Source: Solimonas sp036405815
Lineage (GTDB): Bacteria; Pseudomonadota; Gammaproteobacteria; Nevskiales; Nevskiaceae
NCBI GenBank assembly: GCA_036405815.1
Contig: DASWWX010000063.1
Coordinates: forward strand, 1 to 64,000
Reading direction: 5' to 3'
Length of the DNA: 64,000 bases
A program made the translations under genes and the position numbers. The notes under the pieces are model-generated. The model was not told where the DNA came from, searched no databases, and saw only the letters and a list, made by a program, of their open reading frames with translations. This document shows positions 1 through 8,306 of the stretch, in pieces. Each line of letters starts with the position of its first letter. The first letter of the stretch is position 1.

Positions 1-1412
1 TCGATCAGGCGCGTGGTCGAGTAGCCCTCATGGAACTCGAGCACGCGCACCTCACCGCCGTTGGCGGTCACGGCATCGAAGCCGGCGATCTGCTCGGGCT
101 GGTAGTCGCCGCCCTTGACCAGGATGTCCGGCAGCGCACGGCCGATCAACCGCGCCGGCGTGTCCTCGGTAAACGGCACGACCCAGTCCACGCATTCCAG
201 CGCGGCCAGCATCGCCATGCGGTCGGCGCCGGTGTTGAGCGGACGCGTCGGCCCCTTGAGACGGCGCACGGAATCGTCGTCGTTGACCGCGACCACCAGG
301 CGATCGCCGAGTGCCTTGGCGGCCTGCAGATAGCGCACATGACCGACGTGCAGCAGGTCGAAGCAGCCGTTGGTCATGACGATGCGTTGGCCGCGACGGC
401 GCGCATCGGCCAATACATCCAGCAGCGCGTTCTCTTCCAGCACGCTGCGCTGCGCCGGCTGGCCGGCCAGCGCCTGCGCCAGCTCCGCCGGCGAGACGCT
501 GGCGGTACCGATCTTGGTGACGACGATGCCGGCCGCGAGATTGGACAGGCGGCAGGCAGACGCCAGATCGAGACCCGAAGCCAGGCCCGCCGCCAGCACC
601 GCGATCACGGTGTCGCCCGCACCGGTGACGTCGTACACCTCACGCGCGGTCGCCGGAATGTGCAGCGGCTTGTGGCCGGTGCGGATCAAGGTCATGCCGC
701 GTTCGCTGCGCGTGATCAGCAGCGCGTCCAGCGACAGCTCCGCCCGCAGCGCTTCGGCGCGACGCTCCAGATCGGCGTCGTCCTTGCAGACACCCGCCAC
801 GGCCTCGAACTCGGACAGGTTCGGCGTCAGCAGCGTGGCGCCGCGATAGCGCTTCCAGTCGGTGCCCTTGGGATCAACCAGCACGTAGCGGCCATCGGCA
901 CGCGCGGTCTGCACCATCGAGGCCACGCGCGACAGCGTGCCCTTGCCGTAATCGGACAGCACGACGACGCGCGTATCGCCCAGCGAGGCGCGATAGCGCT
1001 CCAGCCAGGCACCGTGATCGAACTCGCCGCCCTCGACCAGCGCCTCCTCGAAATCCAGGCGCAGCAGCTGCTGGTTGCGCGACAGCACGCGCAGCTTGCT
1101 GATCGTGGGATAGCCCGCAGTCTCGACGAATTCCGGCTGCACGCCATGCGCCAGCACCGCTTCGCGCAACTGGCGCGCCGCATCGTCCACGCCGACCACG
1201 CCAAGCAGGCGCACGCGCCCACCGAGGCTGGCGATGTTGAGCGCGACGTTGGCCGCGCCACCAGCGCGCACCTCGTCGTTGCGGATGCGCACCACCTGCA
1301 CCGGCGCTTCCGGCGAGATGCGCGACGTGGAGCCGGACCAGTAACGGTCCAGCATCACGTCGCCGGCCACCAGCACCTGGGCCGTGGAGAAATCGGGCAG
1401 CGCGAGTGTCAT
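1..1412 (-). CDS. hldE: Bifunctional heptose-7-phosphate kinase / heptose-1-phosphate adenylyltransferase (3' end cut by window edge)
   Basis: HldE makes ADP-heptose for the LPS inner core in the cytoplasm: the N-terminal domain phosphorylates heptose 7-phosphate at C1 and the C-terminal domain adds AMP. Reading the minus strand gives about 470 codons starting MTLALPDFSTAQVLVAGD. A ribokinase-like domain carries a GAGDT anion-hole motif near residue 260. A cytidylyltransferase-like domain begins at about residue 345 with TNGCFDLLHVGH, the HxGH nucleotidyl-transfer motif. The family is about 475 residues, and the last visible residues (GYSTTRLI) match the usual end, so only a few codons are missing. 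The ATG lies 24 nt after the ilvE stop codon on the same strand, so cotranscription with ilvE is likely. The ribosome site is weak. Confidence 0.95.
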   Translation of the reverse strand, partial: MTLALPDFSTAQVLVAGDVMLDRYWSGSTSRISPEAPVQVVRIRNDEVRAGGAANVALNIASLGGRVRLLGVVGVDDAARQLREAVLAHGVQPEFVETAGYPTISKLRVLSRNQQLLRLDFEEALVEGGEFDHGAWLERYRASLGDTRVVVLSDYGKGTLSRVASMVQTARADGRYVLVDPKGTDWKRYRGATLLTPNLSEFEAVAGVCKDDADLERRAEALRAELSLDALLITRSERGMTLIRTGHKPLHIPATAREVYDVTGAGDTVIAVLAAGLASGLDLASACRLSNLAAGIVVTKIGTASVSPAELAQALAGQPAQRSVLEENALLDVLADARRRGQRIVMTNGCFDLLHVGHVRYLQAAKALGDRLVVAVNDDDSVRRLKGPTRPLNTGADRMAMLAALECVDWVVPFTEDTPARLIGRALPDILVKGGDYQPEQIAGFDAVTANGGEVRVLEFHEGYSTTRLI

Positions 1413-1436
1413 CGTGCGATCACCCGGTCATGAGGC

Positions 1437-2360
1437 TCAGATGTGCGCCAGCCACTCGGGGTAGCGATCGCTGCGGCCCTGGACCAGATCCAGATACGCC
1501 GCCTGCAGCTTGGCCGTGATCGGACCACGCGAACCCTCGCCCACCGGACGGTTGTCGACCTCGCGGATCGGCGTGACTTCCGCCGCCGTGCCGGTGAAGA
1601 ACGCCTCGTCGCAGCAGTACAGTTCGTCGCGCGTGATGCGGCGCTCGCGCACCGTGTAGCCGTGGTCGGCGGCCAGCTGCATCACCGTGCGGCGGGTGAT
1701 GCCGTCGAGCGCGCTGGTCACGTCCGGCGTGCTGATGACGCCGTTGCTGATGACGAAGATGTTCTCGGCGCTGCCCTCGGCGACATAGCCTTCGGGATCG
1801 AGCATCAGCGCTTCGTCGTAGCCGTCGCGCAGCACTTCATTGAGCGCCATCGACGAGTTGAGATAGTTGGCATTGGCCTTGGCGCGGCACAGCGACGAAT
1901 TCACGTAGTGGCGCGAGAAGGAGCTGGTCTTGATGCGGATGCCGCGCTCCATGTTGTCGGCGCCCAGGTAGGCGCCCCAGGTCCAGGCGGCGACGATGAC
2001 GTGCGTGGCCAGGCCGGCGGCCCGCAGGCCCATGCCTTCCGAGCCGTAGAACACCATCGGCCGCAGGTAGGCGGATTCCAGCTTGTTGACGCGCAGCACT
2101 TCCTTCTGCGCCTCGTTCAGTTCTTCCACGCTGAACGGCATCTTCATGCCGATGATCTTGGCGGAGTTGAACAAACGCTTGGTGTGTTCTTCCAGGCGGA
2201 AGATCGCCGTACCTTTCGGCGTCTTGTAGGCGCGCACGCCCTCGAAGCAGCCGACGCCGTAATGCAGCGTATAGGTCAGCACGTGCGTGGTGGCCTCGCG
2301 CCAGGGCACCAGCTTGCCGTCGTACCAGATGAAGCCGTCGCGGTCGGCCATCGAACTCAT
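1437..2360 (-). CDS. ilvE: Branched-chain amino acid aminotransferase
   Basis: This PLP enzyme performs the last step of isoleucine, leucine and valine synthesis in the cytoplasm. The 307-residue product has the class IV (D-aminotransferase fold) pattern throughout: HYGVGCFEGVRAY near residue 33, the PLP lysine at about K161 (CRAKANANYLNSS), EGSAENIF near 195 and FTGTAAEVTPI near 255. The length matches the family (about 308). I chose the first ATG because a GAGGA sequence sits 7 nt upstream; a second Met three codons later is possible. A perfect -10 box and a leader hairpin lie upstream (separate entries). hldE follows closely on the same strand. ilvD and ilvA are also in the window but far away, so the ilv genes are dispersed. 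Confidence 0.97.
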   Translation of the reverse strand: MSSMADRDGFIWYDGKLVPWREATTHVLTYTLHYGVGCFEGVRAYKTPKGTAIFRLEEHTKRLFNSAKIIGMKMPFSVEELNEAQKEVLRVNKLESAYLRPMVFYGSEGMGLRAAGLATHVIVAAWTWGAYLGADNMERGIRIKTSSFSRHYVNSSLCRAKANANYLNSSMALNEVLRDGYDEALMLDPEGYVAEGSAENIFVISNGVISTPDVTSALDGITRRTVMQLAADHGYTVRERRITRDELYCCDEAFFTGTAAEVTPIREVDNRPVGEGSRGPITAKLQAAYLDLVQGRSDRYPEWLAHI

Positions 2361-2389
2361 GGGAAAATCCTCGGTGACTCAATAGACAA

Positions 2390-2422
2390 GCCCGCGGGAG
2401 GCCGCGGGCGCGACGTATTATA
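2390..2422 (-). promoter_or_regulatory. ilvE promoter -10 box and 5' leader hairpin
   Basis: On the minus strand a perfect TATAAT lies at 2417-2422. No convincing -35 box is visible. Just downstream, 2390-2409 forms an 8-bp perfect stem (GCCCGCGG / CCGCGGGC) with a 4-nt loop, which would sit almost at the 5' end of the ilvE transcript. It could stabilise the mRNA or attenuate transcription, but there is no clear U-tract after it. Confidence 0.5.
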
Positions 2423-2438
2423 GGCGCCTGCCCTCCCG

Positions 2439-3518
2439 ATGGACGACGACCGCCCCGTGCTAGCCGACCGCCTGCCGATCCGCGGCGCGCAACCCCGCAT
2501 CCTGATCGTGCGGCTGTCGGCGCTGGGCGACGTGGTTTTCGCCACGTCCCTGCTCGATACGCTGCGCGCGCGCTGGCCACAGGCCCACATCGCCTGGCTG
2601 GTGCAGCAGAACTTTGCCGGCATCCTGGAAAGCGAGGTCGAACCCGGCGGGCGGCTCGACGAGCGCATCACCGTGCCGCCGGACATCTACCGCTCCTGGC
2701 GGGCGCTGCGCGATCTGCGGCGCCGGCTGGCGAACCGCCAGTTCGACTGGGTGCTGGACGCGCAGGGCCTGCTCAAGTCCCGGGTACTCGCCCGGCTCGC
2801 CCCTGGGGCCGTGCGCATCGGCTTCGATTCCAAGGAACCGGGGACGTTCCTGCTGGACCACCGCCTGCCCAAGGGCGGCGATCCGCGCGACATCGCCTCT
2901 GAATATCGCTATTTCGCCAGCCAGCTCACCGGCGCGGACAGCAGCGCCCCGCGGCTGCCGGTGCAGAAGCTGCATGCCGATACGGTCGAGGCGGCGATGC
3001 GCGGCACCGGCCTGCAGCCCGGCTTCATCGCGCTATGCCCCTTCACGACGCGCCCGCAGAAGCACTGGTTCGAGGAGCATTGGGCCAGCACCGCGCGCCT
3101 GTTGTACGCGGCCTCCGGCGGCGCCCGCCGCTGCGTGATCTTCGGCGGACCGGCCGACCGCACCGCGGCGGCGCGGATGATGCGCGAGATGCCCCCGGGC
3201 ACCGTCGACCTCAGCGGCCACACCCGGCTTGCCGATGTGCCGGCCTGGCTGGCGCAGGCCGGCGCGGTGATCGGCGTGGATACGGGCCTGACGCATATCG
3301 GCATTGCCGTGCGCCGCCCGGTGGTCGCGCTGTTCGGCTCGACGCGGCCGTACACGCAGGGCGCGCCCTCACCGCTGGCCGTGCTTTATGAAGACCTGCC
3401 CTGCGCGCCGTGCAAGCGCCGACCGACCTGCAACGGCGCCTGGACCTGCATGCGCCAGCTCGACCCGCAGCGCGTGGCCGCTGCCACGCTGGCATTGCTG
3501 ACGACCGAAGCGGCATGA
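2439..3518 (+). CDS. Glycosyltransferase family 9, LPS heptosyltransferase-like
   Basis: GT9 heptosyltransferases transfer heptose from ADP-heptose to Kdo or heptose of the LPS inner core at the inner face of the cytoplasmic membrane. The 359-residue product has the N-terminal RILIVRLSALGDVVF motif near residue 20, LDAQGLLKS near 108, and the C-terminal nucleotide-sugar motif GVDTGLTHIGIA near 275. A late cysteine-rich stretch (PCAPCKRRPTC) is typical of WaaC/WaaF-type proteins. I cannot tell WaaC from WaaF or from the many GT9 relatives. The start is the first ATG; no good ribosome site is visible, so translation might begin slightly later. It overlaps the next GT gene by 4 nt (ATGA), which indicates one operon. 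hldE, which makes its donor, is next door on the other strand. Confidence 0.88.
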   Translation: MDDDRPVLADRLPIRGAQPRILIVRLSALGDVVFATSLLDTLRARWPQAHIAWLVQQNFAGILESEVEPGGRLDERITVPPDIYRSWRALRDLRRRLANRQFDWVLDAQGLLKSRVLARLAPGAVRIGFDSKEPGTFLLDHRLPKGGDPRDIASEYRYFASQLTGADSSAPRLPVQKLHADTVEAAMRGTGLQPGFIALCPFTTRPQKHWFEEHWASTARLLYAASGGARRCVIFGGPADRTAAARMMREMPPGTVDLSGHTRLADVPAWLAQAGAVIGVDTGLTHIGIAVRRPVVALFGSTRPYTQGAPSPLAVLYEDLPCAPCKRRPTCNGAWTCMRQLDPQRVAAATLALLTTEAA

Positions 3519-4618
3519 CGACGATCAAGACGCTGCATGTCGAAACCGGCATGCATCTGTATGGCGGCGCGCAGCAGGTCGCCTATCTGCTCGACGGTCT
3601 GGAGCGGCGCGCGCTCGACAGCGTGCTGGTGTGCCCGCCGGGCGCCGCGATCGGCCGCCACGTTGCCGGCCATCGCCATATCAAGGTCATCGAGGTGCCC
3701 TGCGGCGGCGATCTCGATCTCGGTTTCATCGGTCGCCTGCAACGCGTGCTGGCCGCCGAGCGTCCGCAGCTCGTGCATCTGCACTCGCGCCGCGGCGCCG
3801 ATGTGCTCGGCGGCATCGCGGCACGACGCGCCGGCATCCCCTGCGTGCTGTCGCGCCGGGTCGACAACCCCGAGCATCCGCTGTGGGTCCGCTTGAAATA
3901 CCGGCTCTACGACCGCGTGATCGGCATCTCCGAGGGCATCGTCGCAGTGTTGCGCGGCGAAGGCGTGCCGGAAGCAAAGCTGCGTGTGGTGCGCAGCGTG
4001 GTCGAGGCACAGGCCTGGACGCAGCCCGCGTCACGGGACGCGTTCTGCGCCGAGTTCGGACTGCGGTCCGATCGCCTGCTGGTCGGTGTCGTCGCACAGC
4101 TGATCGAACGCAAGGGCCACGCGGTGCTGCTGGAAGCGCTGCGCGATCTGCCGCAACGCACGCAGCTCGACGTGCTGTTCTTTGGCCAGGGACCGCGACG
4201 CGACGCACTGGAACGCCAGGTGGCCGACCTGGGATTGGGCGACGTCGTAGGCTTCGCCGGCTTTCGCAAGGATCTGCCGCGCTGGATGGGCGCGCTGGAC
4301 CTGCTGGTGCATCCGGCCTACCTGGAGGGCCTGGGGGTCTCGCTGCTGCAGGCCGCCGCCGCCGGCGTGCCGATCATCGCCTCGCGCGCCGGCGGCATGC
4401 CGGAAGCGGTACGCGACGGCCGCAACGGCCTGCTGGTGCCACCGGGCGATGTCGCGGCGCTGCGCGCGGCGTTGTCGAGATTGATCGACGACGCACCCCT
4501 GCGCACGCGGCTGGCAGCGGGCGGCCCCGCACTGATCGCCGACGAGTTTTCGCTGGATTCGATGGTCGAGGGCAATCTTGCCGTCTACCGCGAACTGCTG
4601 GAGCGGACGAGCGCCTAA
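3515..4618 (+). CDS. Glycosyltransferase family 4 (GT-B fold)
   Basis: This is a retaining glycosyltransferase of 367 residues, probably adding a sugar to the LPS core or another surface glycan on the cytoplasmic side of the membrane. Visible are the N-terminal acceptor-domain glycine loop (HLYGGAQQVAYLL), VGVVAQLIERKGH near 190 opening the donor-binding domain, and LEGLGVSLLQ near 270. In the usual EX7E donor motif the second glutamate is here a glutamine (codon at 4349-4351). The start was placed at the ATG overlapping the upstream heptosyltransferase stop (ATGA), because the open frame further upstream lies inside that gene. The 3' end overlaps the convergent FkbM gene by 4 nt. The sugar and acceptor cannot be read from the sequence. 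Confidence 0.88.
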   Translation: MTTIKTLHVETGMHLYGGAQQVAYLLDGLERRALDSVLVCPPGAAIGRHVAGHRHIKVIEVPCGGDLDLGFIGRLQRVLAAERPQLVHLHSRRGADVLGGIAARRAGIPCVLSRRVDNPEHPLWVRLKYRLYDRVIGISEGIVAVLRGEGVPEAKLRVVRSVVEAQAWTQPASRDAFCAEFGLRSDRLLVGVVAQLIERKGHAVLLEALRDLPQRTQLDVLFFGQGPRRDALERQVADLGLGDVVGFAGFRKDLPRWMGALDLLVHPAYLEGLGVSLLQAAAAGVPIIASRAGGMPEAVRDGRNGLLVPPGDVAALRAALSRLIDDAPLRTRLAAGGPALIADEFSLDSMVEGNLAVYRELLERTSA

Positions 4619-5307
4619 ACAGGACGCTGCGCCAGCAGCTGGCCGGGCTTGGCGGTCGGCAGCAGGCGGTAACCGATCTCCTGCAGCAACCGCGAGCAGT
4701 CCGCTTTCAGCTGCTCGCTGTGCACCGACAGCATCACGGTCGGCAGCCCCTGGCTCAAAGTGCGACGCGCGCCCCGCAGGGCACTGAGTTCCGCCCCTTC
4801 GATATCCATCTTGATGAAGTGAGGTGGCCGCACTCTGCCCTGCGCAACGAGTTCGTCGATCGTCACCAGCGGCACCGTCAGCCGACCCGCTCCGCTGCCC
4901 AGCCTGCCGCGCCCGGTGCCCTTCCCCAGGTCGAAGCACGCCTCGCCCCTGCTGTCCGAAACGCCGGCCGCGATGACGTCGATGTTGGCGATACGGTTGG
5001 CCGCCACATGACCGCGCAGCATCCGCAGGTTCAGCGGCAGCGGCTCGAAGGCCACGACACGGCCATCCGGGCCGACACGGCGCGATGCGGCGAGGCTGTA
5101 GTAACCGACATGCGCCCCGATGTCATAGAACACATCGCCGGGCTGCAGGGTCTGCAGAATCATCTGCACCTGTTCGTCGTCGTAAGTGCCGCGAATGAAG
5201 CGCATGCCGCTGAAGACACTGAACCACCAGCCCCGCAAGGGACCACGCCACACGGGCACCCTCAGCCACGTGAAAAGACCCTTCAGCAGGTAGCGAAACG
5301 CCTTCAT
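4615..5307 (-). CDS. FkbM family SAM-dependent methyltransferase
   Basis: FkbM-type enzymes O-methylate sugars or other small acceptors using S-adenosylmethionine. The 230-residue product has the SAM-binding glycine motif VFYDIGAHVGYYSL near residue 59, the acidic loop VVAFEPLP near 85, and the family signature HFIKMDIEGAELSAL near 163. The start ATG has an AGGAG sequence 7 nt upstream. It is the last gene of a minus-strand run (sulfotransferase, AsnB-like, GT4, this gene) with an 18-bp gap to the GT4 gene. The stop codon overlaps the convergent GT4 stop by 4 nt. By context it probably methylates the glycan assembled by its neighbours; the acceptor is unknown. Confidence 0.88.
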   Translation of the reverse strand: MKAFRYLLKGLFTWLRVPVWRGPLRGWWFSVFSGMRFIRGTYDDEQVQMILQTLQPGDVFYDIGAHVGYYSLAASRRVGPDGRVVAFEPLPLNLRMLRGHVAANRIANIDVIAAGVSDSRGEACFDLGKGTGRGRLGSGAGRLTVPLVTIDELVAQGRVRPPHFIKMDIEGAELSALRGARRTLSQGLPTVMLSVHSEQLKADCSRLLQEIGYRLLPTAKPGQLLAQRPV

Positions 5308-5325
5308 CGGAGCACTCCTGCGCTG

Positions 5326-6465
5326 CTATGTCGCGAGCGACGGTGGATCGGCGGATGGCGGCACCTCGACGGTGCCACCCAACAGTCTGTCCAGGTAACG
5401 TTTCGCGCTGATGTCAGCGCGGTACTCGGCGACGGCAGCGCGCAGCGTGTCGGCCGGCAATGGATCGGTCAGCGCCTGTCGCATCGCCGCCGCCATGCCG
5501 CTCGCATCGCCCACCGTCACCAGCGGCCCGTATCGGCCCCCGTCGAGAATCTCCACCGGCCCGCTCGGGCAATCGGTTGCGACGCTCGGAATCCCCAGCG
5601 CCAACGCTTCAGTCAGCGCATTGGGCGAGCCCTCCCACGCCGACGACAGCACGAACAGGTCCGCGCGCGCGAGCCAGGCATACGGGTTCTTCTGGAAGCC
5701 GGCGAAGTGCAGCCGCTGCGCAACGCCGAGATCTGCGGCCAACTGCTGCAGCGCTTCGCGATCCTTACCGTCGCCGAGCAGAATCAGCCGGCTCGGTTGC
5801 GAGTCCTGGAGCTGAGCGAATGCGCGAATCAGGGTCGGGAAATCCTTCTGCGTCGTCAGACGGCCCATGCCCATCACCACCGGCAGCACCCTGTCGCTCA
5901 GCCAGGGATGCGAAACCGGTTCCGCGGCCTGCGCCTCCAGCGTCGCCGTGATGACCGGGTTGCGGATCACCTGCACGCGCTCGGGCGGCAGCCTTGTGAT
6001 CGCGATCGTGTCCTGACGCACGCCTTCCGACACCGCGATGACACCGGCGGCGCGCGGATACAAGCGGCGCATCGGCGCGACGCGCAGCCAGCGGCTGAAC
6101 GCGTCCTTGCGTTCCAGCGCCGCCGACAGGTTGGTGCCCAGACGGATGTAGATCGGCGTCTGCACGCCTGCCTTGGCCTTTGCGCGCAACGCGGCGCGAC
6201 CGGCACGATCCTTGGCCACCAGCATCGCGTCAGGCTGCGCCTCGCGCAGGTAGTCGGCGATCTCGCGCACGCTGGTCCAGCTGTGGCGCGCTTTCAGATT
6301 GATCAGATTGACGCTCTTGGGAATCCGGCTGGCATGGCCGCCACCACCCTTGATCGCCAGCAGATCGACCTGGACATGCCGGGCAAACTCGGCGCAAAGG
6401 TTGGTCACCATCCGCTCGACGCCGCCGTCGCCGGAGAACGAGATCAGCACGCCCAGACGTTTCAT
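5326..6465 (-). CDS. Glycosyltransferase family 4 (GT-B fold)
   Basis: The 379-residue product resembles GT4 enzymes that extend lipopolysaccharide or exopolysaccharide chains. It opens with an acceptor-domain loop (ISFSGDGGVERMVTNL), has VVMGMGRLTTQKDFPTLI near residue 200 at the start of the donor domain, and keeps an intact EX7E motif (WEGSPNALTEAL) near 284. The C-terminal 30 residues are proline-rich and probably disordered. It sits 20 nt downstream of the AsnB-like gene and 18 nt upstream of the FkbM gene, so one transcript is likely. It is not closely similar by eye to the other GT4 gene in this region, which argues for different sugars or positions. Confidence 0.88.
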   Translation of the reverse strand: MKRLGVLISFSGDGGVERMVTNLCAEFARHVQVDLLAIKGGGGHASRIPKSVNLINLKARHSWTSVREIADYLREAQPDAMLVAKDRAGRAALRAKAKAGVQTPIYIRLGTNLSAALERKDAFSRWLRVAPMRRLYPRAAGVIAVSEGVRQDTIAITRLPPERVQVIRNPVITATLEAQAAEPVSHPWLSDRVLPVVMGMGRLTTQKDFPTLIRAFAQLQDSQPSRLILLGDGKDREALQQLAADLGVAQRLHFAGFQKNPYAWLARADLFVLSSAWEGSPNALTEALALGIPSVATDCPSGPVEILDGGRYGPLVTVGDASGMAAAMRQALTDPLPADTLRAAVAEYRADISAKRYLDRLLGGTVEVPPSADPPSLAT

Positions 6466-6485
6466 GCGCGGCGCAAACCCCAGGT

Positions 6486-8297
6486 TCAGATCCAGTCCAG
6501 CGGATCGCTTTCGGCATCCGGCACGCCGACGTTCTCAAAGAAAACCCGCTGCCAGATTGCGATCATCATCAGGCTCCAGACCTCGCGCGTGCAATCGCCC
6601 TTCTGTTGCTGACGCTGGATCACGTCGCTGACGCCGGCCGGTCGGCACCACCGTCTGATCGCCGCGTTGTCGGCCAGGCGCGGGCCCAGCCGATCGAGAA
6701 AGTCGCCACGCAACCACTCGCCCACCGGCACATGAAAGCCACGTTTGGCGCGCCACAGGTGATCGCGCGGAATGAATCCTTCTGCCCAACGCTTGAGAAA
6801 TACCTTGCCAGCCTTGTCGGAGGCCTTCAGGGCGTCCGGCAGCGACAGGCCGAACTCGACGACGCGATGATCGACGAACGGCACGCGACCTTCGACGCTG
6901 AACGCCATCAGCATGCGGTCGGCCTTGACCAGCAGATCGTCCGGCAGATTGGTCTGCAGATCGACGTACTGGCGCCGCTGCAGGTCCGACCATGCCCTGG
7001 GCGTCTGCGACCAGGCCTGCACCACCGGGGCACGGTACGCGGCCAGCGCCGGCTGCAGGGCGGGCGCGAACAGGCGTTGCACCCAGGACGGCTCCAGTTC
7101 CGGCCGCACGCGAAAGCCGCCGCTGCCGGGATAGCGCAGCGACTTGAACGTGCGCTCGAAGAAATCCGGCCGGTAACGGCCATAGCCGGCGAACGCCTCG
7201 TCGCCACCCTCGCCGCTGAACACCACTTTCAGCTCCCGACCCGCGGCCTCGGCCAGCGCCAGCGTCGGCAGGCAGGCGTAGTCGCGCATCAGATCGTCGG
7301 CCGCCCAGACCGCGCGCGGCAGACGACGGAACACAGCCTGCGCGTCCATACGGATGGCCGTGTGCTCGGCGCCGAACTGCCGGGCGACCCGTTCGGCGTC
7401 GTCCAGCTCATCACTCTGACGGGCGTCCTTCCAGCCGATCGAGAAGCTGCGGATCGGGCGCTCGTGATAGCGCTTGAGCTGCGCCAGCAGCACCGCGGAA
7501 TCGACGCCGCCCGACAGGAAGATGCCGTAGGGCACGTCGGCGCGCATGTGCTCGCGCATCACCTGCTCGAACAGCGGCTCCCACTCGGCGACTGCGTCCT
7601 CGTGCGTCAGACCGGCGCGCGGTCGTACGTCCAGTGCCGACCAGTAGCGGTGCGTCTCGATCGACAGGTCGGCCCGGATGCGCAGCGCTACCCCCGGCGG
7701 CACGCGCTCGATGCCGGCAACGATGGTTTCGGTACCGGTCGAAAACTGGTTCTGCAAGAACTGCGCGAGCGCCGGCGCATGCCAGTCGCGGCTCGGCATC
7801 AAGGGCAACAGCGCCTTAAGTTCCGACGCGAACAGGATGCGATCCGGCAAGCGGGCGATGTACAGCGGCTTGATGCCCAGGCGGTCGCGTACCAGCCACA
7901 GATCCTGCTGCCGGTGATCGTACAGCGCATAGGCGTACATGCCGTGCAGGCGCTTGAACGACTCGCGCCCCCAGTATGCGAAACCGTGCAGCGCCACCTC
8001 GGAATCCGACCGGCTCTGCGGCCGCGCCCCGAGCGCTTCCAGCTCGGCGCGCAGTTCGACGTAGTTGTAGATCTCACCGTTGCAGACCAGCGAGTAGCGC
8101 TGCTGCGCATCGAAGATCGGCTGATGCCCGCCGGCCAGATCGATGATGGCCAGCCGGGTGTGCGCGATGCCGAAAGCGCCCGAGACATAGGTCCCGGTGT
8201 CCTCAGGCCCCCGGTGCGTCAACGTCGCGGCCATGCGCTGCAGCTCGGCCTCATCGACCGTGCCTGCGCGCCGCACCATCCCGGCAATGCCGCACAT
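6486..8297 (-). CDS. asnB: Asparagine synthetase (glutamine-hydrolysing) / AsnB-type amidotransferase
   Basis: AsnB-type proteins hydrolyse glutamine in an N-terminal Ntn domain and use ATP to amidate a carboxylate. The 603-residue product starts MCGIAGMV, so the nucleophile Cys2 is exposed after Met removal. It has CNGEIYNY and the RDRLGIKPLY motif in the glutaminase half, then the PP-loop SGGVDS at residues 262-267 and FSGEGGDEAFAGYGRY in the synthetase half. It lies between a sulfotransferase (9 nt upstream) and a GT4 gene (20 nt downstream). In polysaccharide clusters such homologues often amidate uronic acids rather than aspartate, so the asparagine role is uncertain. Both readings are compatible with the motifs. 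Confidence 0.9.
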   Translation of the reverse strand: MCGIAGMVRRAGTVDEAELQRMAATLTHRGPEDTGTYVSGAFGIAHTRLAIIDLAGGHQPIFDAQQRYSLVCNGEIYNYVELRAELEALGARPQSRSDSEVALHGFAYWGRESFKRLHGMYAYALYDHRQQDLWLVRDRLGIKPLYIARLPDRILFASELKALLPLMPSRDWHAPALAQFLQNQFSTGTETIVAGIERVPPGVALRIRADLSIETHRYWSALDVRPRAGLTHEDAVAEWEPLFEQVMREHMRADVPYGIFLSGGVDSAVLLAQLKRYHERPIRSFSIGWKDARQSDELDDAERVARQFGAEHTAIRMDAQAVFRRLPRAVWAADDLMRDYACLPTLALAEAAGRELKVVFSGEGGDEAFAGYGRYRPDFFERTFKSLRYPGSGGFRVRPELEPSWVQRLFAPALQPALAAYRAPVVQAWSQTPRAWSDLQRRQYVDLQTNLPDDLLVKADRMLMAFSVEGRVPFVDHRVVEFGLSLPDALKASDKAGKVFLKRWAEGFIPRDHLWRAKRGFHVPVGEWLRGDFLDRLGPRLADNAAIRRWCRPAGVSDVIQRQQQKGDCTREVWSLMMIAIWQRVFFENVGVPDAESDPLDWI

Positions 8298-8306
8298 GGG
8301 CGCGGA

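Noticed and set aside
3631..6612. A 993-codon plus-strand open frame over the glycosyltransferase region
   Set aside because: It is out of frame with the GT4 gene and antisense to the FkbM and second GT4 genes, and it is extremely Arg-rich.
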